The notes under the pieces were generated by a model. That model was not told the origin of the DNA and did not search any database. It was given only the letters and a program-made list of their open reading frames with translations. Source: Novosphingobium sp. 9 (GTDB lineage Bacteria > Pseudomonadota > Alphaproteobacteria > Sphingomonadales > Sphingomonadaceae). Taken from it: a DNA stretch of 64,000 nucleotides. The translations under genes and the position numbers were made by a program. Below, in pieces: positions 1 to 8,392 of this stretch. Positions within the stretch are counted from its first letter, which is position 1, and each line of letters begins with the position of its first letter. The stretch lies in assembly GCF_025340265.1 (NCBI RefSeq), contig NZ_CP022708.1, forward strand, positions 519,501 to 583,500, written 5' to 3'.

Positions 1-470
1 AGCGCCAGGCATTCCCTGCTGGCCTCGTCAATGATCGTGAGGATACGGAACTTGCGGCCATCATGCGTCCGCCCCTCGACGAAATCGTAGGCCCAGGCAT
101 GTCCCGGATACTCAGGCCGCAGGCGGATGCATGATCCGTCGCCCTGCCATAGACGTCCCCGTTTTGGCTGGCGCTGCGGGACCTTGAGCCCTTCGCGCCG
201 CCATATCCGCTCGACCCGCTTATGGTTTACCGTCCATCCCGCATGGCACAGCAACGCTGTCACCCGGCGGTCACCGTAACGACCATATTGCTTCGCCAAG
301 GCGATGATGTCCTCTGTCAACGCCTGCTCGTCATCTGCCCCACGCGGCACCTTGCGCTGCGTAGATCGATGCTGCCCCAGTACCCGGCATATCCGTCGCT
401 CGGATACCGCAAGCTCTCGTCGCACATGATCAATGCAGCGCCGCCGCCGCGCAGGGCTCAGAAGTTTAGC
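1..470 (-). pseudogene. IS3-family transposase OrfB, N-terminal part, cut by window edge
   Basis: Translating the complement gives an HTH_21-like segment (YGRYGDRRVTALL) and then the start of the rve integrase core with the motif pair YPGHAWAYDFVEGRTHDGR and ILTIIDEASREC, which is typical of IS3-family OrfB. The first catalytic Asp lies in WAYDF. The frame has no obvious start codon of its own, as expected when OrfB is made as an OrfAB fusion by a -1 frameshift near the end of OrfA. The remaining catalytic residues (second Asp and the Glu) lie beyond the left edge of the window. OrfA upstream is itself frame-broken, so the copy is probably inactive unless that break is a sequencing error. The IS3 subgroup (IS407-like) is a guess. 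Confidence 0.85.
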
Positions 471-755
471 TGCGCTGGCCTTCGGCTCCCTTGGCGGCCT
501 CCTGCAGGATCAGCATGTCCAGCGTCAGGTCCGAGATCGCCCGGCACAGCCGCTGCCTTTCCTTCTCCAGATCCTTCATCCGCCGTGCCTGGTCGGTCTT
601 CAGCCCGCCATATTCCTTGCGCCAGCGATAATAGGTCTGCTCGCTGACACCGATCCGACGGCATGCCTCGGCTGTCGAGCCCTCTGCGCCAACACAATCT
701 CAACTTCACGCAGCTTGCCGATGATCTCTTCCGGCTTGTGCTTCTTGAATGGCAT
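466..755 (-). pseudogene. IS3-family transposase OrfA, frameshifted
   Basis: The N-terminus reads MPFKKHKPEEIIGKLREVEI, the usual start of this OrfA type. The later part, in another frame, reads YYRWRKEYGGLKTDQARRMK and then a leucine-zipper-like stretch ending in a TAA at 466-468. The two frames meet near 680-685. At that point one base is missing compared with the family sequence, where a Gly-rich step after AQ leads into STAEAC. In the sequence as given, the first frame runs into a stop soon afterwards, so no full helix-turn-helix protein can be made. OrfA normally binds the terminal repeats and supplies the DNA-binding domain of the OrfAB transposase. Confidence 0.85.
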
Positions 756-787
756 CTGTCGTCCCTTTCGTGGTCCAGACTATCATA

Positions 788-817
788 GTCTATGGGCCAC
801 CCAGCGGGGGCATATCA
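788..817 (-). repeat. Probable terminal inverted repeat of the IS3-family element
   Basis: Read on the complement, the sequence just before orfA starts TGATATGCCCCCGCTGGGTG and leads into the orfA leader. IS3 elements of this type begin with a TGA-C-rich end about 60 bases before orfA, so the element probably ends at about 817. The other end is outside the window, so neither the match between repeats nor a target-site duplication can be checked. Confidence 0.45.
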
Positions 818-1285
818 GCTAATGGGCCTACTTATTCAGTAAAACAGCCGGCTGCACAGGATGATGTAGCGATTGGCCTCACTGTTCGATGCAATAATGG
901 TGTCGCTCCATACCTGTAGTGATCTTGCACAAACCGGCAATATCTTCGATAAATTGCCGCCCAATCGGCATTCTTCGGTCTTTTCGGAAAAGCTGTCTGG
1001 CTGTCGGATCGTGTGTCCTCTCCTTGAAGAGCGGCGGCGCGGCCGTGACTGGATGCCTGTTTTGCCCGATCTGATGTAGTTTCGGCTGGGTTTTATATAA
1101 TAAAATATAGATAGGTGAGCGAAGTGGGTATACAGTATTTAAATATTTGACGTGTCATCGCCGCAATCGAAGTTCGGCTTTCCAACACATTCAATCACCT
1201 GCCAGGGGGCGGAGCATGGGATGCTTTCGGGCGTAACAACGCACCTCGGGCATGGCGAAAATTCAACATATACGAGAGACACGCG
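818..1285. other. Gene-free stretch beside the IS element
   Basis: No convincing coding frame is visible on either strand. The left part is mixed composition. The stretch around 1092-1150 is strikingly AT-rich (runs of T, A and TA steps) for this genome, which fits imported DNA or a promoter for the small ORF at 1286. I see no repeat of the IS end and no RNA gene. Confidence 0.5.
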
Positions 1286-1471
1286 ATGAAGTTGTCTATT
1301 CTTGCTGCGGGCGTGGCAGCGGTGGTCGCGAGTCCTGCTATAGCTGATGCTCTGCCCCCAACGTCTATCACGACATCTTCGGGAGCTACCCACACGGTGT
1401 ATGGGACGATTGCGGCCGCAAACTCACCCGCGCCCGCATCTGGTGCGCCGCGTAATCAGGCTATGCTCTAA
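1286..1471 (+). CDS. Short secreted protein of unknown function, probably truncated
   Basis: Sixty-one codons. Residues 1-21 form a clear Sec signal peptide (positively charged start, MKLSILAAGVAAVVASPAIA, then a cleavage-like site before DALPP). The mature part is low-complexity, rich in Ser, Thr, Ala and Pro, and has no domain I recognise. The TAA at 1469-1471 is followed by a further open stretch in the same frame to 1657, but a different frame over the same bases encodes a recognisable transposase tail (see next entry). The 3' end of this gene was therefore probably replaced by mobile-element DNA. It may not be a functional gene. Confidence 0.4.
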   Translation: MKLSILAAGVAAVVASPAIADALPPTSITTSSGATHTVYGTIAAANSPAPASGAPRNQAML

Positions 1472-1644
1472 CAATCATCAGGGACCATTCAGTTGGGGCG
1501 GTCATATTCGCAAGCGCTACTTGGGGGGAGCGCTTCTGGCAACGCGGCTGCTTCTCGACCACTTCCGGCGCCATCACCGATGACATTATCATGCGGTATC
1601 TCGAGCAACATACCTGCAAGGATGGCTTCAGGCCCGCCTCATGA
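1456..1644 (+). pseudogene. C-terminal remnant of an IS200/IS605-family transposase TnpA
   Basis: The frame opening after 1455 and ending at TGA 1642-1644 reads WGERFWQRGCFSTTSG, then AITDDIIMRYLEQH and KDGFRPAS. This matches the C-terminal end of IS200/IS605 Y1 transposases, in which a (L/F)WxRGYF strand is followed by a short helix of the type VTDxVIxxYIxxQ. Only about 50 residues survive. The HUH motif and, from what can be seen, the N-terminal RNase-H-like part are missing, and no start codon belongs to it. It is a dead fragment marking an old insertion beside the IS3-family element. It lies outside the track of long ORFs because it is so short. Confidence 0.65.
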
Positions 1645-1669
1645 TTTACTGGCGTGAGCCGGTCAGCAC

Positions 1670-2386
1670 TCACACCATAGCCTTGCCGACCGAGGCTCCC
1701 CCGTCGATGAACAGGGTCTGCCCGGTGATGAAGGCAGCGTCCTCGCTCATGAGGAAGGCGATTCCGGCGGCGATTTCATCGGGCTTGCCAAAGCGCCCCA
1801 TCGGCACGCCGGACAGGTAGCGCTTCTCGCCCTCGGAGCCGGGCTGGTTGTTGGCGCGGAACAGTTCCGTCTCGGTGGGGCCGGGGGCCACGGCGTTGAC
1901 GGTGATCCCGCTGGTCGCGAGTTCCAGCGCCCAGCTGCGCGTGAAGCTGATGAGCGCCAGCTTGGCGGCGGCATAGGCGGTACGTTCGGGCGCGCCGAGG
2001 ACAGTCAGGCTCGAAATATTGACGACCCGGCCCCAGCGGCGTTCCTGCATGCCGGGAAGAATGGCCTGCACTGCCTGCACGGCGGGGTGGAGGTTGACGC
2101 GGAGCACCTCGTCCAGTGAGGCCAGTTCCACCTCGCCCAGCTTCTGGGGCAGAACCAGGCCGACATTGTTGACCACGCCGTCGAAGGCATAGGTTGCGGC
2201 AAGGTCGCGCAGTGTCGCCTCGGTGGCCTCGGTGTCGCCAAGATCGAGACGGACGAGCGTGCCGGGAAAAGCGTCCATGGCATGACGCGCGATGCCCACG
2301 ACGTGGTGCCCGGCATCGGCAAGGCGGTGCGAGAGCGCAAGGCCGATGCCCTTGCTGGCGCCGGTGACAAGGAAGGTACGGGACAT
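1670..2386 (-). CDS. Short-chain dehydrogenase/reductase (SDR)
   Basis: A classical 238-residue SDR that reduces or oxidises a carbonyl/alcohol pair with NAD(P). Visible are the nucleotide-binding motif TGASKGIG at residues 8-15, the NNVG motif at 73-76, and the tetrad Asn98, Ser125, Tyr138, Lys142 with the expected Y-x3-K spacing. The C-terminus ends with the usual TGQTLFIDGG motif. The start has a good ribosome site (AAGGAG, 7 bases upstream). It is the last gene of a minus-strand group (GST, OYE, peroxiredoxin, SDR) that diverges from a LysR regulator. The substrate cannot be read from the sequence; given the neighbours, a ketone or aldehyde from a reduced enone is plausible. Confidence 0.9.
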   Translation of the reverse strand: MSRTFLVTGASKGIGLALSHRLADAGHHVVGIARHAMDAFPGTLVRLDLGDTEATEATLRDLAATYAFDGVVNNVGLVLPQKLGEVELASLDEVLRVNLHPAVQAVQAILPGMQERRWGRVVNISSLTVLGAPERTAYAAAKLALISFTRSWALELATSGITVNAVAPGPTETELFRANNQPGSEGEKRYLSGVPMGRFGKPDEIAAGIAFLMSEDAAFITGQTLFIDGGASVGKAMV

Positions 2387-2496
2387 ATCGGGCTCCTTGA
2401 GCGAATACCGGGAGGAAAAGGATACCCCGGACGCGAGAGGGCGAAGGGAACAAGGACAGGTTCGCTGGTCCGGGACATGAAGTTTCGCCCCTGAAC

Positions 2497-2526
2497 GGGC
2501 GGGACGCGAATTTTCCGGTCCCGCCC
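2497..2526 (-). terminator. Hairpin after the peroxiredoxin gene
   Basis: A perfect 9-bp stem (GGGCGGGAC with GTCCCGCCC, 12-base loop) lies 7 bases beyond the peroxiredoxin stop. There is no T-run after it on the minus strand, so it may be a weak or attenuating structure rather than a full intrinsic terminator. Confidence 0.4.
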
Positions 2527-2532
2527 CTGAGA

Positions 2533-3207
2533 TCAGGCGGCGATGGCACTTGCCTTGCGCAGCGCGGGGAGCATGTCTTCGGGCTCGGGACGGAGGGTGT
2601 AGTCGGGGTTGACCTCGGCATAGAGGATCGTGCCGTCCTGGCCGATCACGAAGCGGGCGGGCATCGGCAGCGTCCAGCTGGGATCGCCGTTGAATACCGG
2701 CAGGTCGTTCTTGAGGCTCATGTAGAGATCGACCAGATAGTCGGGCAGTTCGAAGCGCAGACCGAAGGCGGCAGCGACGTCATTGCGTGTATCCGACAGG
2801 ATCGGAAACGAGAGTTCGTTCTGGCGAACCGACTTGCGGCTGTTGGGTGCGGTCTGCGGCGAGATCGCAACGAGGCTGGCGCCAAGTTCGGCAAACTGCG
2901 GCAAGGCCGCCTCAAGCGCTTGAAGCTCCATGTTGCAGTACGGACACCACACACCGCGATAGAAGCTGACCACCAGCGGCCCCTTTTCCAGCAGCTGGAC
3001 AGAGGAAATCGGGGTGCCATCGGGATCATTGAGGGTGAAGGCGGGCGCCTTGTCTCCGGCCTTGAGCGCGCGGGCGGCCGCGCCAGAGGCGATCAGTTCG
3101 GCAGTGGCGCGGCGCATCGTCGCGATCACTTCGGGCGGCACGCTGTAAGGCGGCTTTCCGGCTTCGAAATCGGCCTTGAAGGCATCGAGTTTGGCTTGCA
3201 GTGTCAT
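2533..3207 (-). CDS. Peroxiredoxin-like protein (AhpC/TSA superfamily)
   Basis: A 224-residue thioredoxin-fold protein. After an N-terminal helical extension (residues 1-45) comes the AhpC/TSA core with FYRGVWCPYC, placing a CxxC pair at Cys88 and Cys91. This arrangement is found in peroxiredoxin-like proteins that reduce peroxides or act as thiol oxidoreductases. No signal peptide is seen, so it is cytoplasmic. It sits in the same minus-strand group as an Old Yellow Enzyme and a GST, an association common in electrophile and oxidative-stress responses. The ribosome site is weak (AGAAAG). Confidence 0.85.
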   Translation of the reverse strand: MTLQAKLDAFKADFEAGKPPYSVPPEVIATMRRATAELIASGAAARALKAGDKAPAFTLNDPDGTPISSVQLLEKGPLVVSFYRGVWCPYCNMELQALEAALPQFAELGASLVAISPQTAPNSRKSVRQNELSFPILSDTRNDVAAAFGLRFELPDYLVDLYMSLKNDLPVFNGDPSWTLPMPARFVIGQDGTILYAEVNPDYTLRPEPEDMLPALRKASAIAA

Positions 3208-3292
3208 GATACAGGGTCTTTCTTGCTAGGGTTGGTGGAAGGGTTCTGTCGCGCCGCGCGCGGCCATGGCAGCCGCGGCGGGCGGCTAGGCA

Positions 3293-4405
3293 TCATTCCG
3301 CTGCGGAATGTTCGAAGGCGCTGCGGCGCTTCGGATAGTCGGTGTAGCCATGGGCGCCCCCGCCGTAGAAAGTGCTGCGATCATAGGCGTTGAGCGGGGT
3401 GCCCTCGCGCAGTCGCTCGGGCAGGTCAGGGTTGGCGATGAAGGCGCGTCCGAAGGCCACCGCATCGGCATCGCCTGCCTCCAGGATCGCCTCGGCGCCC
3501 GGTCCATCGAACCCGCCGGCTACGATGATCGTGCCGCGGAACGCGGTGCGAAGGTGGCGAGCGGCAATCGGCTCGGCCTCGGCGATCAGTTCGGTGCCGC
3601 GAATGCGCGGTTCGACGACATGGAGATAGGCGATCCCCAGCGCATCGAGCCGCTCCGCCACATACCCGAAGGTCGCAGCCGGATTGCTGTCGTGCATCGA
3701 ACCATACGTGCCGCTGGGGCTAAGTCGTACCCCCACCCGGTTGGCGCCGAACACCCCGATCGCTGCCTCGGTCGCTTCCAGCAGAAAGCGTGCGCGGTTT
3801 TCGATCGGTCCTCCGTAATCGTCGGTGCGCTGATTGGTGCCGTCCTGCAGGAACTGATCGGGCAGGTAGCCGTTGGCGCCGTGGATCTCGATACCGTCGA
3901 ACCCGGCGGCCTTTGCCCGCGCCGCGCCCTCGCCGAAGCGGGCGATGATGGCGGGAATTTCGTCCCTCTCAAGCGCGCGCGGCATCGAGAAGGGAACCTC
4001 GCCGTCCGGTCCATAGGCATGGCCCTGCGCGGGGATCGCGGACGGCGCCACCGGAGCCTTGCCGCCCGGCTGCAGCGATACATGTGACTGGCGCCCGACA
4101 TGCCACAGTTGCATGACGATCCGCCCACCCTTGGCATGGACCGCTGCGGTCACGCGGCGCCAGCCTTCGATCTGCGTATCGTCGTAGATGCCGGGTGCGC
4201 CGGCATAGCCGTAGCCTTCGCGCATCACCGGCGTCGCTTCCGAAACGATCAACCCGCCCTGGCTGGCGCGCTGAGTATAGTATTCAACCATAAGGTCGCT
4301 CGGCAGGTCGCCGGGATCGGACCGCATGCGGGTCAGCGGGGCCATGATCACACGGTGGCCAAGTTCCAGCGCACCGGCCCGCAAGGGTGTGAAAAGTTTG
4401 GACAT
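3293..4405 (-). CDS. Alkene reductase, Old Yellow Enzyme family (NemA-like)
   Basis: A 370-residue FMN-dependent ene-reductase that reduces activated C=C bonds of enones, maleimides or nitro esters with NAD(P)H. The substrate-binding pair His175/Asn178 in HGANGYL and the proton-donor Tyr180 are present, as are the N-terminal MAPLTRMR motif and the C-terminal FGRAFIANPDLP motif that helps hold FMN. I chose the ATG at 4405 because AAGGAG precedes it and because family members start here with a short MSKLFTPL sequence; the frame is open further upstream but unlike the family. It lies 32 bases after the GST gene, so the two are probably co-transcribed. Confidence 0.92.
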   Translation of the reverse strand: MSKLFTPLRAGALELGHRVIMAPLTRMRSDPGDLPSDLMVEYYTQRASQGGLIVSEATPVMREGYGYAGAPGIYDDTQIEGWRRVTAAVHAKGGRIVMQLWHVGRQSHVSLQPGGKAPVAPSAIPAQGHAYGPDGEVPFSMPRALERDEIPAIIARFGEGAARAKAAGFDGIEIHGANGYLPDQFLQDGTNQRTDDYGGPIENRARFLLEATEAAIGVFGANRVGVRLSPSGTYGSMHDSNPAATFGYVAERLDALGIAYLHVVEPRIRGTELIAEAEPIAARHLRTAFRGTIIVAGGFDGPGAEAILEAGDADAVAFGRAFIANPDLPERLREGTPLNAYDRSTFYGGGAHGYTDYPKRRSAFEHSAAE

Positions 4406-4437
4406 GGAGGTTCTCCTTGGGGATGTCGAAACGCCGC

Positions 4438-5058
4438 TCAGTCCTGTGGAACCAGCGCTTCCGTGCGGACGATGGCGCGCTGCACGGCAGGGCGGCTTTC
4501 GATCGCGGCGTACCAGCGGGCCACATGGGGCGTCTGGTCGAAGTCGATGCCGGGAAAAGCGCGGCGCCACAGCCAGCCGAAGTGCGCGATGTCGGCGATG
4601 GTGAAGCTGTCTCCGGCGACGAAAGGCCGTTCCGCCAGAACCGCATCGAGCAGGCTCAGCGTGCGGTGCGCCTCAGCCGAGAAGCGCTCGATCGCGATCG
4701 GCTGCGGCTCGGCAGCGAAACGCAGGAAGAAGCCAGCCTGTCCGAACGCGGGGCTGAGGGCAGAGGCGTGGAAGAACAACTGTTCGAACACACGGGCGCG
4801 GCCTTGCGCGTCGGCGGGGATAAGTCTGCCGCTCCGTTCGGCCAGATGGACGAGGATGGCGGCGGATTCGGTGAGGACGAAACCATCGTCCACCAGCACC
4901 GGCACCTTGCCGTTGGGGTTGAGCGCAAGGAAGGCGTCGGCCTTCTGCTCGCCCTTGCGGACGTTGACGGGGTGCAGCGTGTAGTCGAGGCCGAGTTCCT
5001 CGAGCGCGATGGGAACCTTGACGCTGTTGGGCGTCGCAAAAGCATAGACGTCGATCAT
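4438..5058 (-). CDS. Glutathione S-transferase family protein
   Basis: A 206-residue protein with an N-terminal thioredoxin-like GST domain (MIDVYAFATPNSVKVPIALE, with a Ser/Asn active-site region near residues 10-12 and the cis-Pro plus ES motif near 53-68) and an all-helical C-terminal domain. It should conjugate glutathione to electrophiles or act as a glutathione-linked reductase. The start at 5058 follows AAGGAC and gives the family's normal N-terminus. It is the first gene of the minus-strand group facing the LysR regulator, so the LysR-type palindrome at 5316-5332 probably controls it too. Confidence 0.88.
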   Translation of the reverse strand: MIDVYAFATPNSVKVPIALEELGLDYTLHPVNVRKGEQKADAFLALNPNGKVPVLVDDGFVLTESAAILVHLAERSGRLIPADAQGRARVFEQLFFHASALSPAFGQAGFFLRFAAEPQPIAIERFSAEAHRTLSLLDAVLAERPFVAGDSFTIADIAHFGWLWRRAFPGIDFDQTPHVARWYAAIESRPAVQRAIVRTEALVPQD

Positions 5059-5315
5059 GGACGATGTCCTTTGGGCGCGGCGCGCAGGCGCCGGATGACA
5101 GGAGCGGCAGCGATCATCAGCGCGCCGATCGCGTTGCCGGTGTCGAGAAACACCACCGCGCCATCGAACAGCGATGGGATGCGGTGCAGGCGGGATAGAC
5201 AGGCGAGCATGACGGCAGCCCTTTGGCGAATAACCTGCCCCGGACCGTCCGAAGCAGCAGGCTCCAGATGCCTCGGCGGTGCTGGACATGGCAGATGGCA
5301 TGCGGCAATAGGCTT

Positions 5316-5332
5316 CATTCCAATCGGGAATG
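5316..5332. promoter_or_regulatory. LysR-type operator palindrome (CATTCC-N5-GGAATG)
   Basis: Perfect 6-bp inverted repeat CATTCC/GGAATG with a 5-base centre, which contains the T-N11-A core of LysR boxes. It lies between the divergent GST gene and the LysR gene, 13 bases before the LysR start. Half-sites CATTCC (6242-6247) and GGAATG (6295-6300) recur upstream of the crotonase gene on the other side of lysR. Function is inferred from position and symmetry. Confidence 0.55.
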
Positions 5333-5344
5333 AGGGGCGCCGCG

Positions 5345-6259
5345 ATGGACCGCTTTCAGGCGATGACGACTTTCGTGCGGGTGGTGGATACCGGATCGTT
5401 TTCCGCTGCTGCGCGCCAGCTGAACGTCGGACAGCCCGCCGTGTCCAAGACCGTCGCCGCGCTGGAAGACCGCCTGCAGGTCCGCCTCCTGATCCGCTCG
5501 ACGCACGGCCTGACGCCCACCGAGGCGGGGGTACGCTTCTACGAACGCGCGAAGGCTGCCGTCGCCGAAGCAGACGAGGCCGAACTGGCCGCGCGCGGTG
5601 CCGGATCGGGGCTGGCGGGAACGCTGCGCGTTTCGGCGGCAACTACCTTTGCACGCATCCATATCGTGCCGTTGCTCCCGCGCTTCCTGGAGATGCATCC
5701 CGATCTGGCAGTGGACGTGATCCTCGATGACCGGGTGATCGATCTGGTGGCGGAAGGGGTAGACGTATCGTTGCGCATGGGGGCACTGCCCGATTCCTCC
5801 GCGGTCGCGCGCAAGCTGGCAACCGGCGCGCGCTCGGTGCTCGCCACGCCCGCCTACCTTGCCCGCGCCGGCACACCGACCAGCCCCGCCCAGCTCGCCG
5901 AGCACCAGGCCGTGGTCTACAGCCAGCTCGCCAATAGCTGGAGCTTTACGCGTGCGGGCGCACAAGTCTCGGTTTCGGTGAGCGGCAGGGTTCGCCTCAG
6001 CGCCGCAGAGGGGCTGCGTGTGGCGGTGTTGGCGGACATGGGACTGACGATCGCGTCGGACTGGATGTTCTCGCCCGAGCTGGAAAGCGGCGCGGTGGTC
6101 AGGGTGTTGGAGGATTGGTCGCTGCCCCGGCTGGATCTGTGGGCAGTGTTCCCGAGCGGGCGGATGGCGAGTGCGAAGGCGCGGGCCTTTGCCGAATTCG
6201 TGCAGGTGGAGATGAACGCGGGGCAGTCGGCAAACGAAGGGCATTCCATTGAGGCATAA
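5345..6259 (+). CDS. LysR-family transcriptional regulator
   Basis: A 304-residue LTTR with an N-terminal winged HTH (MDRFQAMTTFVRVVDTGSFS, then AARQLNVGQPAVSKTVAALE) and a C-terminal effector-binding domain. I prefer the ATG at 5345 over the in-frame ATG at 5330, because the latter lies inside the palindrome and the sequence gagggg sits before 5345. It is divergent from the GST/OYE/peroxiredoxin/SDR genes and upstream of the crotonase gene, so it probably activates both sides in response to an electrophile or cyclic ketone. The effector is unknown. Confidence 0.9.
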   Translation: MDRFQAMTTFVRVVDTGSFSAAARQLNVGQPAVSKTVAALEDRLQVRLLIRSTHGLTPTEAGVRFYERAKAAVAEADEAELAARGAGSGLAGTLRVSAATTFARIHIVPLLPRFLEMHPDLAVDVILDDRVIDLVAEGVDVSLRMGALPDSSAVARKLATGARSVLATPAYLARAGTPTSPAQLAEHQAVVYSQLANSWSFTRAGAQVSVSVSGRVRLSAAEGLRVAVLADMGLTIASDWMFSPELESGAVVRVLEDWSLPRLDLWAVFPSGRMASAKARAFAEFVQVEMNAGQSANEGHSIEA

Positions 6260-6358
6260 GCGCTATCGCCACACGGCTTCCTCCGCAATTTAAGGGAATG
6301 GCCTAGCTGGGGGGCACGCCGACCGATCACGGTGCGGCCCCAACCGAGGAGCCTTCTC

Positions 6359-7126
6359 ATGTCCCGCTTTGAAACCTACCGCGATGCCTTCCCCCATGCC
6401 CGCCTGACCCGCAAGGACAATGGCGTTCTCGAAGTCTCCCTGCACAGCGATGGCGGCAAGCTGATCTTCGATGGCCATGCCCACGAGGAATTCGTCGACC
6501 TGTTCCATGCCATCGGCGAGGACCGCGACAACCGCGTGGTCATCCTGACCGGCAGCGGCGATGCGTTCATGGATACGATCAGCCCCGAGGGCTTCGATTT
6601 CTTCACTCCCACCGGATACGACAAGATCCTGCGCGAAGGGCGCAAGGTGCTCTCCAACCTGCTAGACATCGAAGTGCCGATGATCACCGCGCTCAATGGC
6701 CCGGTGCGGCTGCACAGCGAATATGCGCTGCTCACCGACGTGATCCTCGCCACGCCCGAAACGGTGTTTCAGGACAAGCCGCACTTCGATTTCGGCATCG
6801 TTCCGGGCGATGGCGTGCACCTGCTGTGGCCCGACGTGCTCGGCTCGATCCGCGTGCGCTATTTCCTGCTCACCCGCCAGGAACTGGACGCGCAGACCGC
6901 GAAGGACTGGGGCGTGGTCAACGAGATCGTACCCGCCGATCGTCTGCTGGCCCGTGCCCACGAAATCGCCGATGGTCTCGCTGCGCTGCCCCCGCTGACC
7001 AGCCGCTACACCCGTATCGCGCTGACCCAGCGCCTGCGTCGCCTGATCGACGAAGGCACCGGCTATGGCCTCGCGCTCGAAGGCATTAGCGCCGCCCAGG
7101 TCGCCCGTTCGATGGGCGCTACCTGA
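6359..7126 (+). CDS. Crotonase-family beta-diketone hydrolase, 6-oxocamphor hydrolase type
   Basis: A 255-residue crotonase-fold protein, but not an ordinary enoyl-CoA hydratase. The residues known to matter in Rhodococcus 6-oxocamphor hydrolase (His122, His145, Asp154, Glu244) all have counterparts at a constant offset of three: His119 in VRLHSE, His142 in KPHF, Asp151 in VPGDG and Glu241 in LALEG. That enzyme opens cyclic beta-diketones by a retro-Claisen C-C cleavage without CoA. The start at 6359 has GAGGA upstream. Together with the OYE, SDR and GST across the LysR gene, it suggests handling of alicyclic ketones. The family call is strong from the residue pattern; the substrate is inferred. 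Confidence 0.8.
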   Translation: MSRFETYRDAFPHARLTRKDNGVLEVSLHSDGGKLIFDGHAHEEFVDLFHAIGEDRDNRVVILTGSGDAFMDTISPEGFDFFTPTGYDKILREGRKVLSNLLDIEVPMITALNGPVRLHSEYALLTDVILATPETVFQDKPHFDFGIVPGDGVHLLWPDVLGSIRVRYFLLTRQELDAQTAKDWGVVNEIVPADRLLARAHEIADGLAALPPLTSRYTRIALTQRLRRLIDEGTGYGLALEGISAAQVARSMGAT

Positions 7127-7141
7127 TCATACCTGAGCTGC

Positions 7142-7768
7142 ATGGACATTCCACGACGCCACGGTTGCGCGCGTGGTTTCGCAGTAGATCATGCTGGCGA
7201 TTTTGCGCAGACCTGTCTCAAGAGTGCCGCCAACCTCTATGATGCGGCCCTGCTTGATCTGTGTCTGCCGGGAGGTGGCGGGCATGATCTGCTAACCCGT
7301 TGGCGCGCAAGCAGGTGTGACATGCCTGTGCTCATCATGACTGCACAGGGCGGATGGAGCGACAAGGCGTCCGGATTCGAGGCGGGCGCTGACGATTACA
7401 TCGTGAAACCGTTTCTGGCGCGGGAGCTGGAGTTCCGGTTGCCCGCACAGATCCGCCGCGCCAAGGGCACCGGTCGCGCGCGCGATGTATGCGGGCGGTT
7501 GGGGTAAGATCCGGGATCGGGCGAGTTCGACCTCGACGGTGCCTATCTCGACCTGACGGCGTTCGAATGGCGTATTCTCACGGCACTGATGCATCGCAAG
7601 GGACGGCTTGTGCCCCGTGATGAACTTCTGGGCAGCATCTACGAAGAGGGTAGCGAGCCTTCGCATGGATCATTGGAGGTCACGATCGGGCGGCTTCGTC
7701 AGAAGATCGGGCGAGACCTGATCCGGACTGTGCGAGGACGCGGCTATGGCCTCGGGGGCGGAACCGGC
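7142..7768 (+). pseudogene. OmpR-type response regulator, degraded
   Basis: The receiver domain is recognisable (ALLDLCLPGGGGHDLL with the phospho-acceptor Asp, PVLIMTAQ, and FEAGADDYIVKPF with the conserved Lys), but its N-terminal beta1 strand with the acidic pair is missing. A TAA at 7505-7507 interrupts it. The same frame then resumes with a trans_reg_C winged helix (LTAFEWRILTALMHRKGRL to RTVRGRGYGL). No stop separates this from the histidine kinase ATG at 7769. Missing start, internal stop and lost terminator together indicate a dead gene. A close relative would be a PhoP/QseB-type regulator. Confidence 0.75.
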
Positions 7769-8392
7769 ATGATCCGGCTGCTTGGTTCTCTGCAGGGGCG
7801 TTTCCTGCTTATCTCGCTGGTGAGCGGGCTGGGCGCACTGGCCATCGCCGGATGGGCGATCGGTGAGGTGATCCGCGATGTGGTGATGGACGGGGCAGAG
7901 GAAATCTTCGCTGCACGGCAGGATCGTCTTCAGAACGCGGTTGATGTCTCGGGTGTGTTTCATCCCGACCGTGTCATGTTCCTTCGTGAATTTTCGGAAG
8001 ATCCCGGCGTCTGGGGCTGGGGCGTGAAGACGCCTCGCGGTGTCTGGCGCGGTGGTATGACACGGGTGAAGGTGCTGGAAATGGCGCGTTCGGGGTCGGA
8101 AGGCGGCGGTCATCTTCAGCTTGCGCGAGGGCAGACACCCAGCGGGCGCTCGGTCCATATCCGCATGTGGGGCGGGGCCAGTCACAAGGGCCAGTCGTTG
8201 GCGATCCTGTTGATCGGTTCCGACGCCCATTTCCAGAATCCGTTCGAGAGATCACGCGCCCGTTTATGGGTGGCGCTCGGGATTTTCGCGATGTGCCTGA
8301 TCGCGCTTGTCGCGGTCCAGTTACGCTATGGATTTGCCCCCGTCCGCACGCTCAGGCGGGATATGTCGGACGTGCGTGCCGGGCGCATCCGA
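7769..8392 (+). pseudogene. Sensor histidine kinase, truncated after the second membrane segment
   Basis: The frame begins MIRLLGSLQGRFLLISLVSG and gives a first membrane segment (about residues 12-33), a periplasmic sensor of about 140 residues, and a second membrane segment (ARLWVALGIFAMCLIALVAV). It then breaks off at the start of HAMP (APVRTLRRDMSDVRAG). No HisKA or HATPase domain follows. From about 8385 the sequence belongs to an unrelated hydrolase in another frame. It was the partner of the degraded response regulator directly upstream. Confidence 0.75.
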
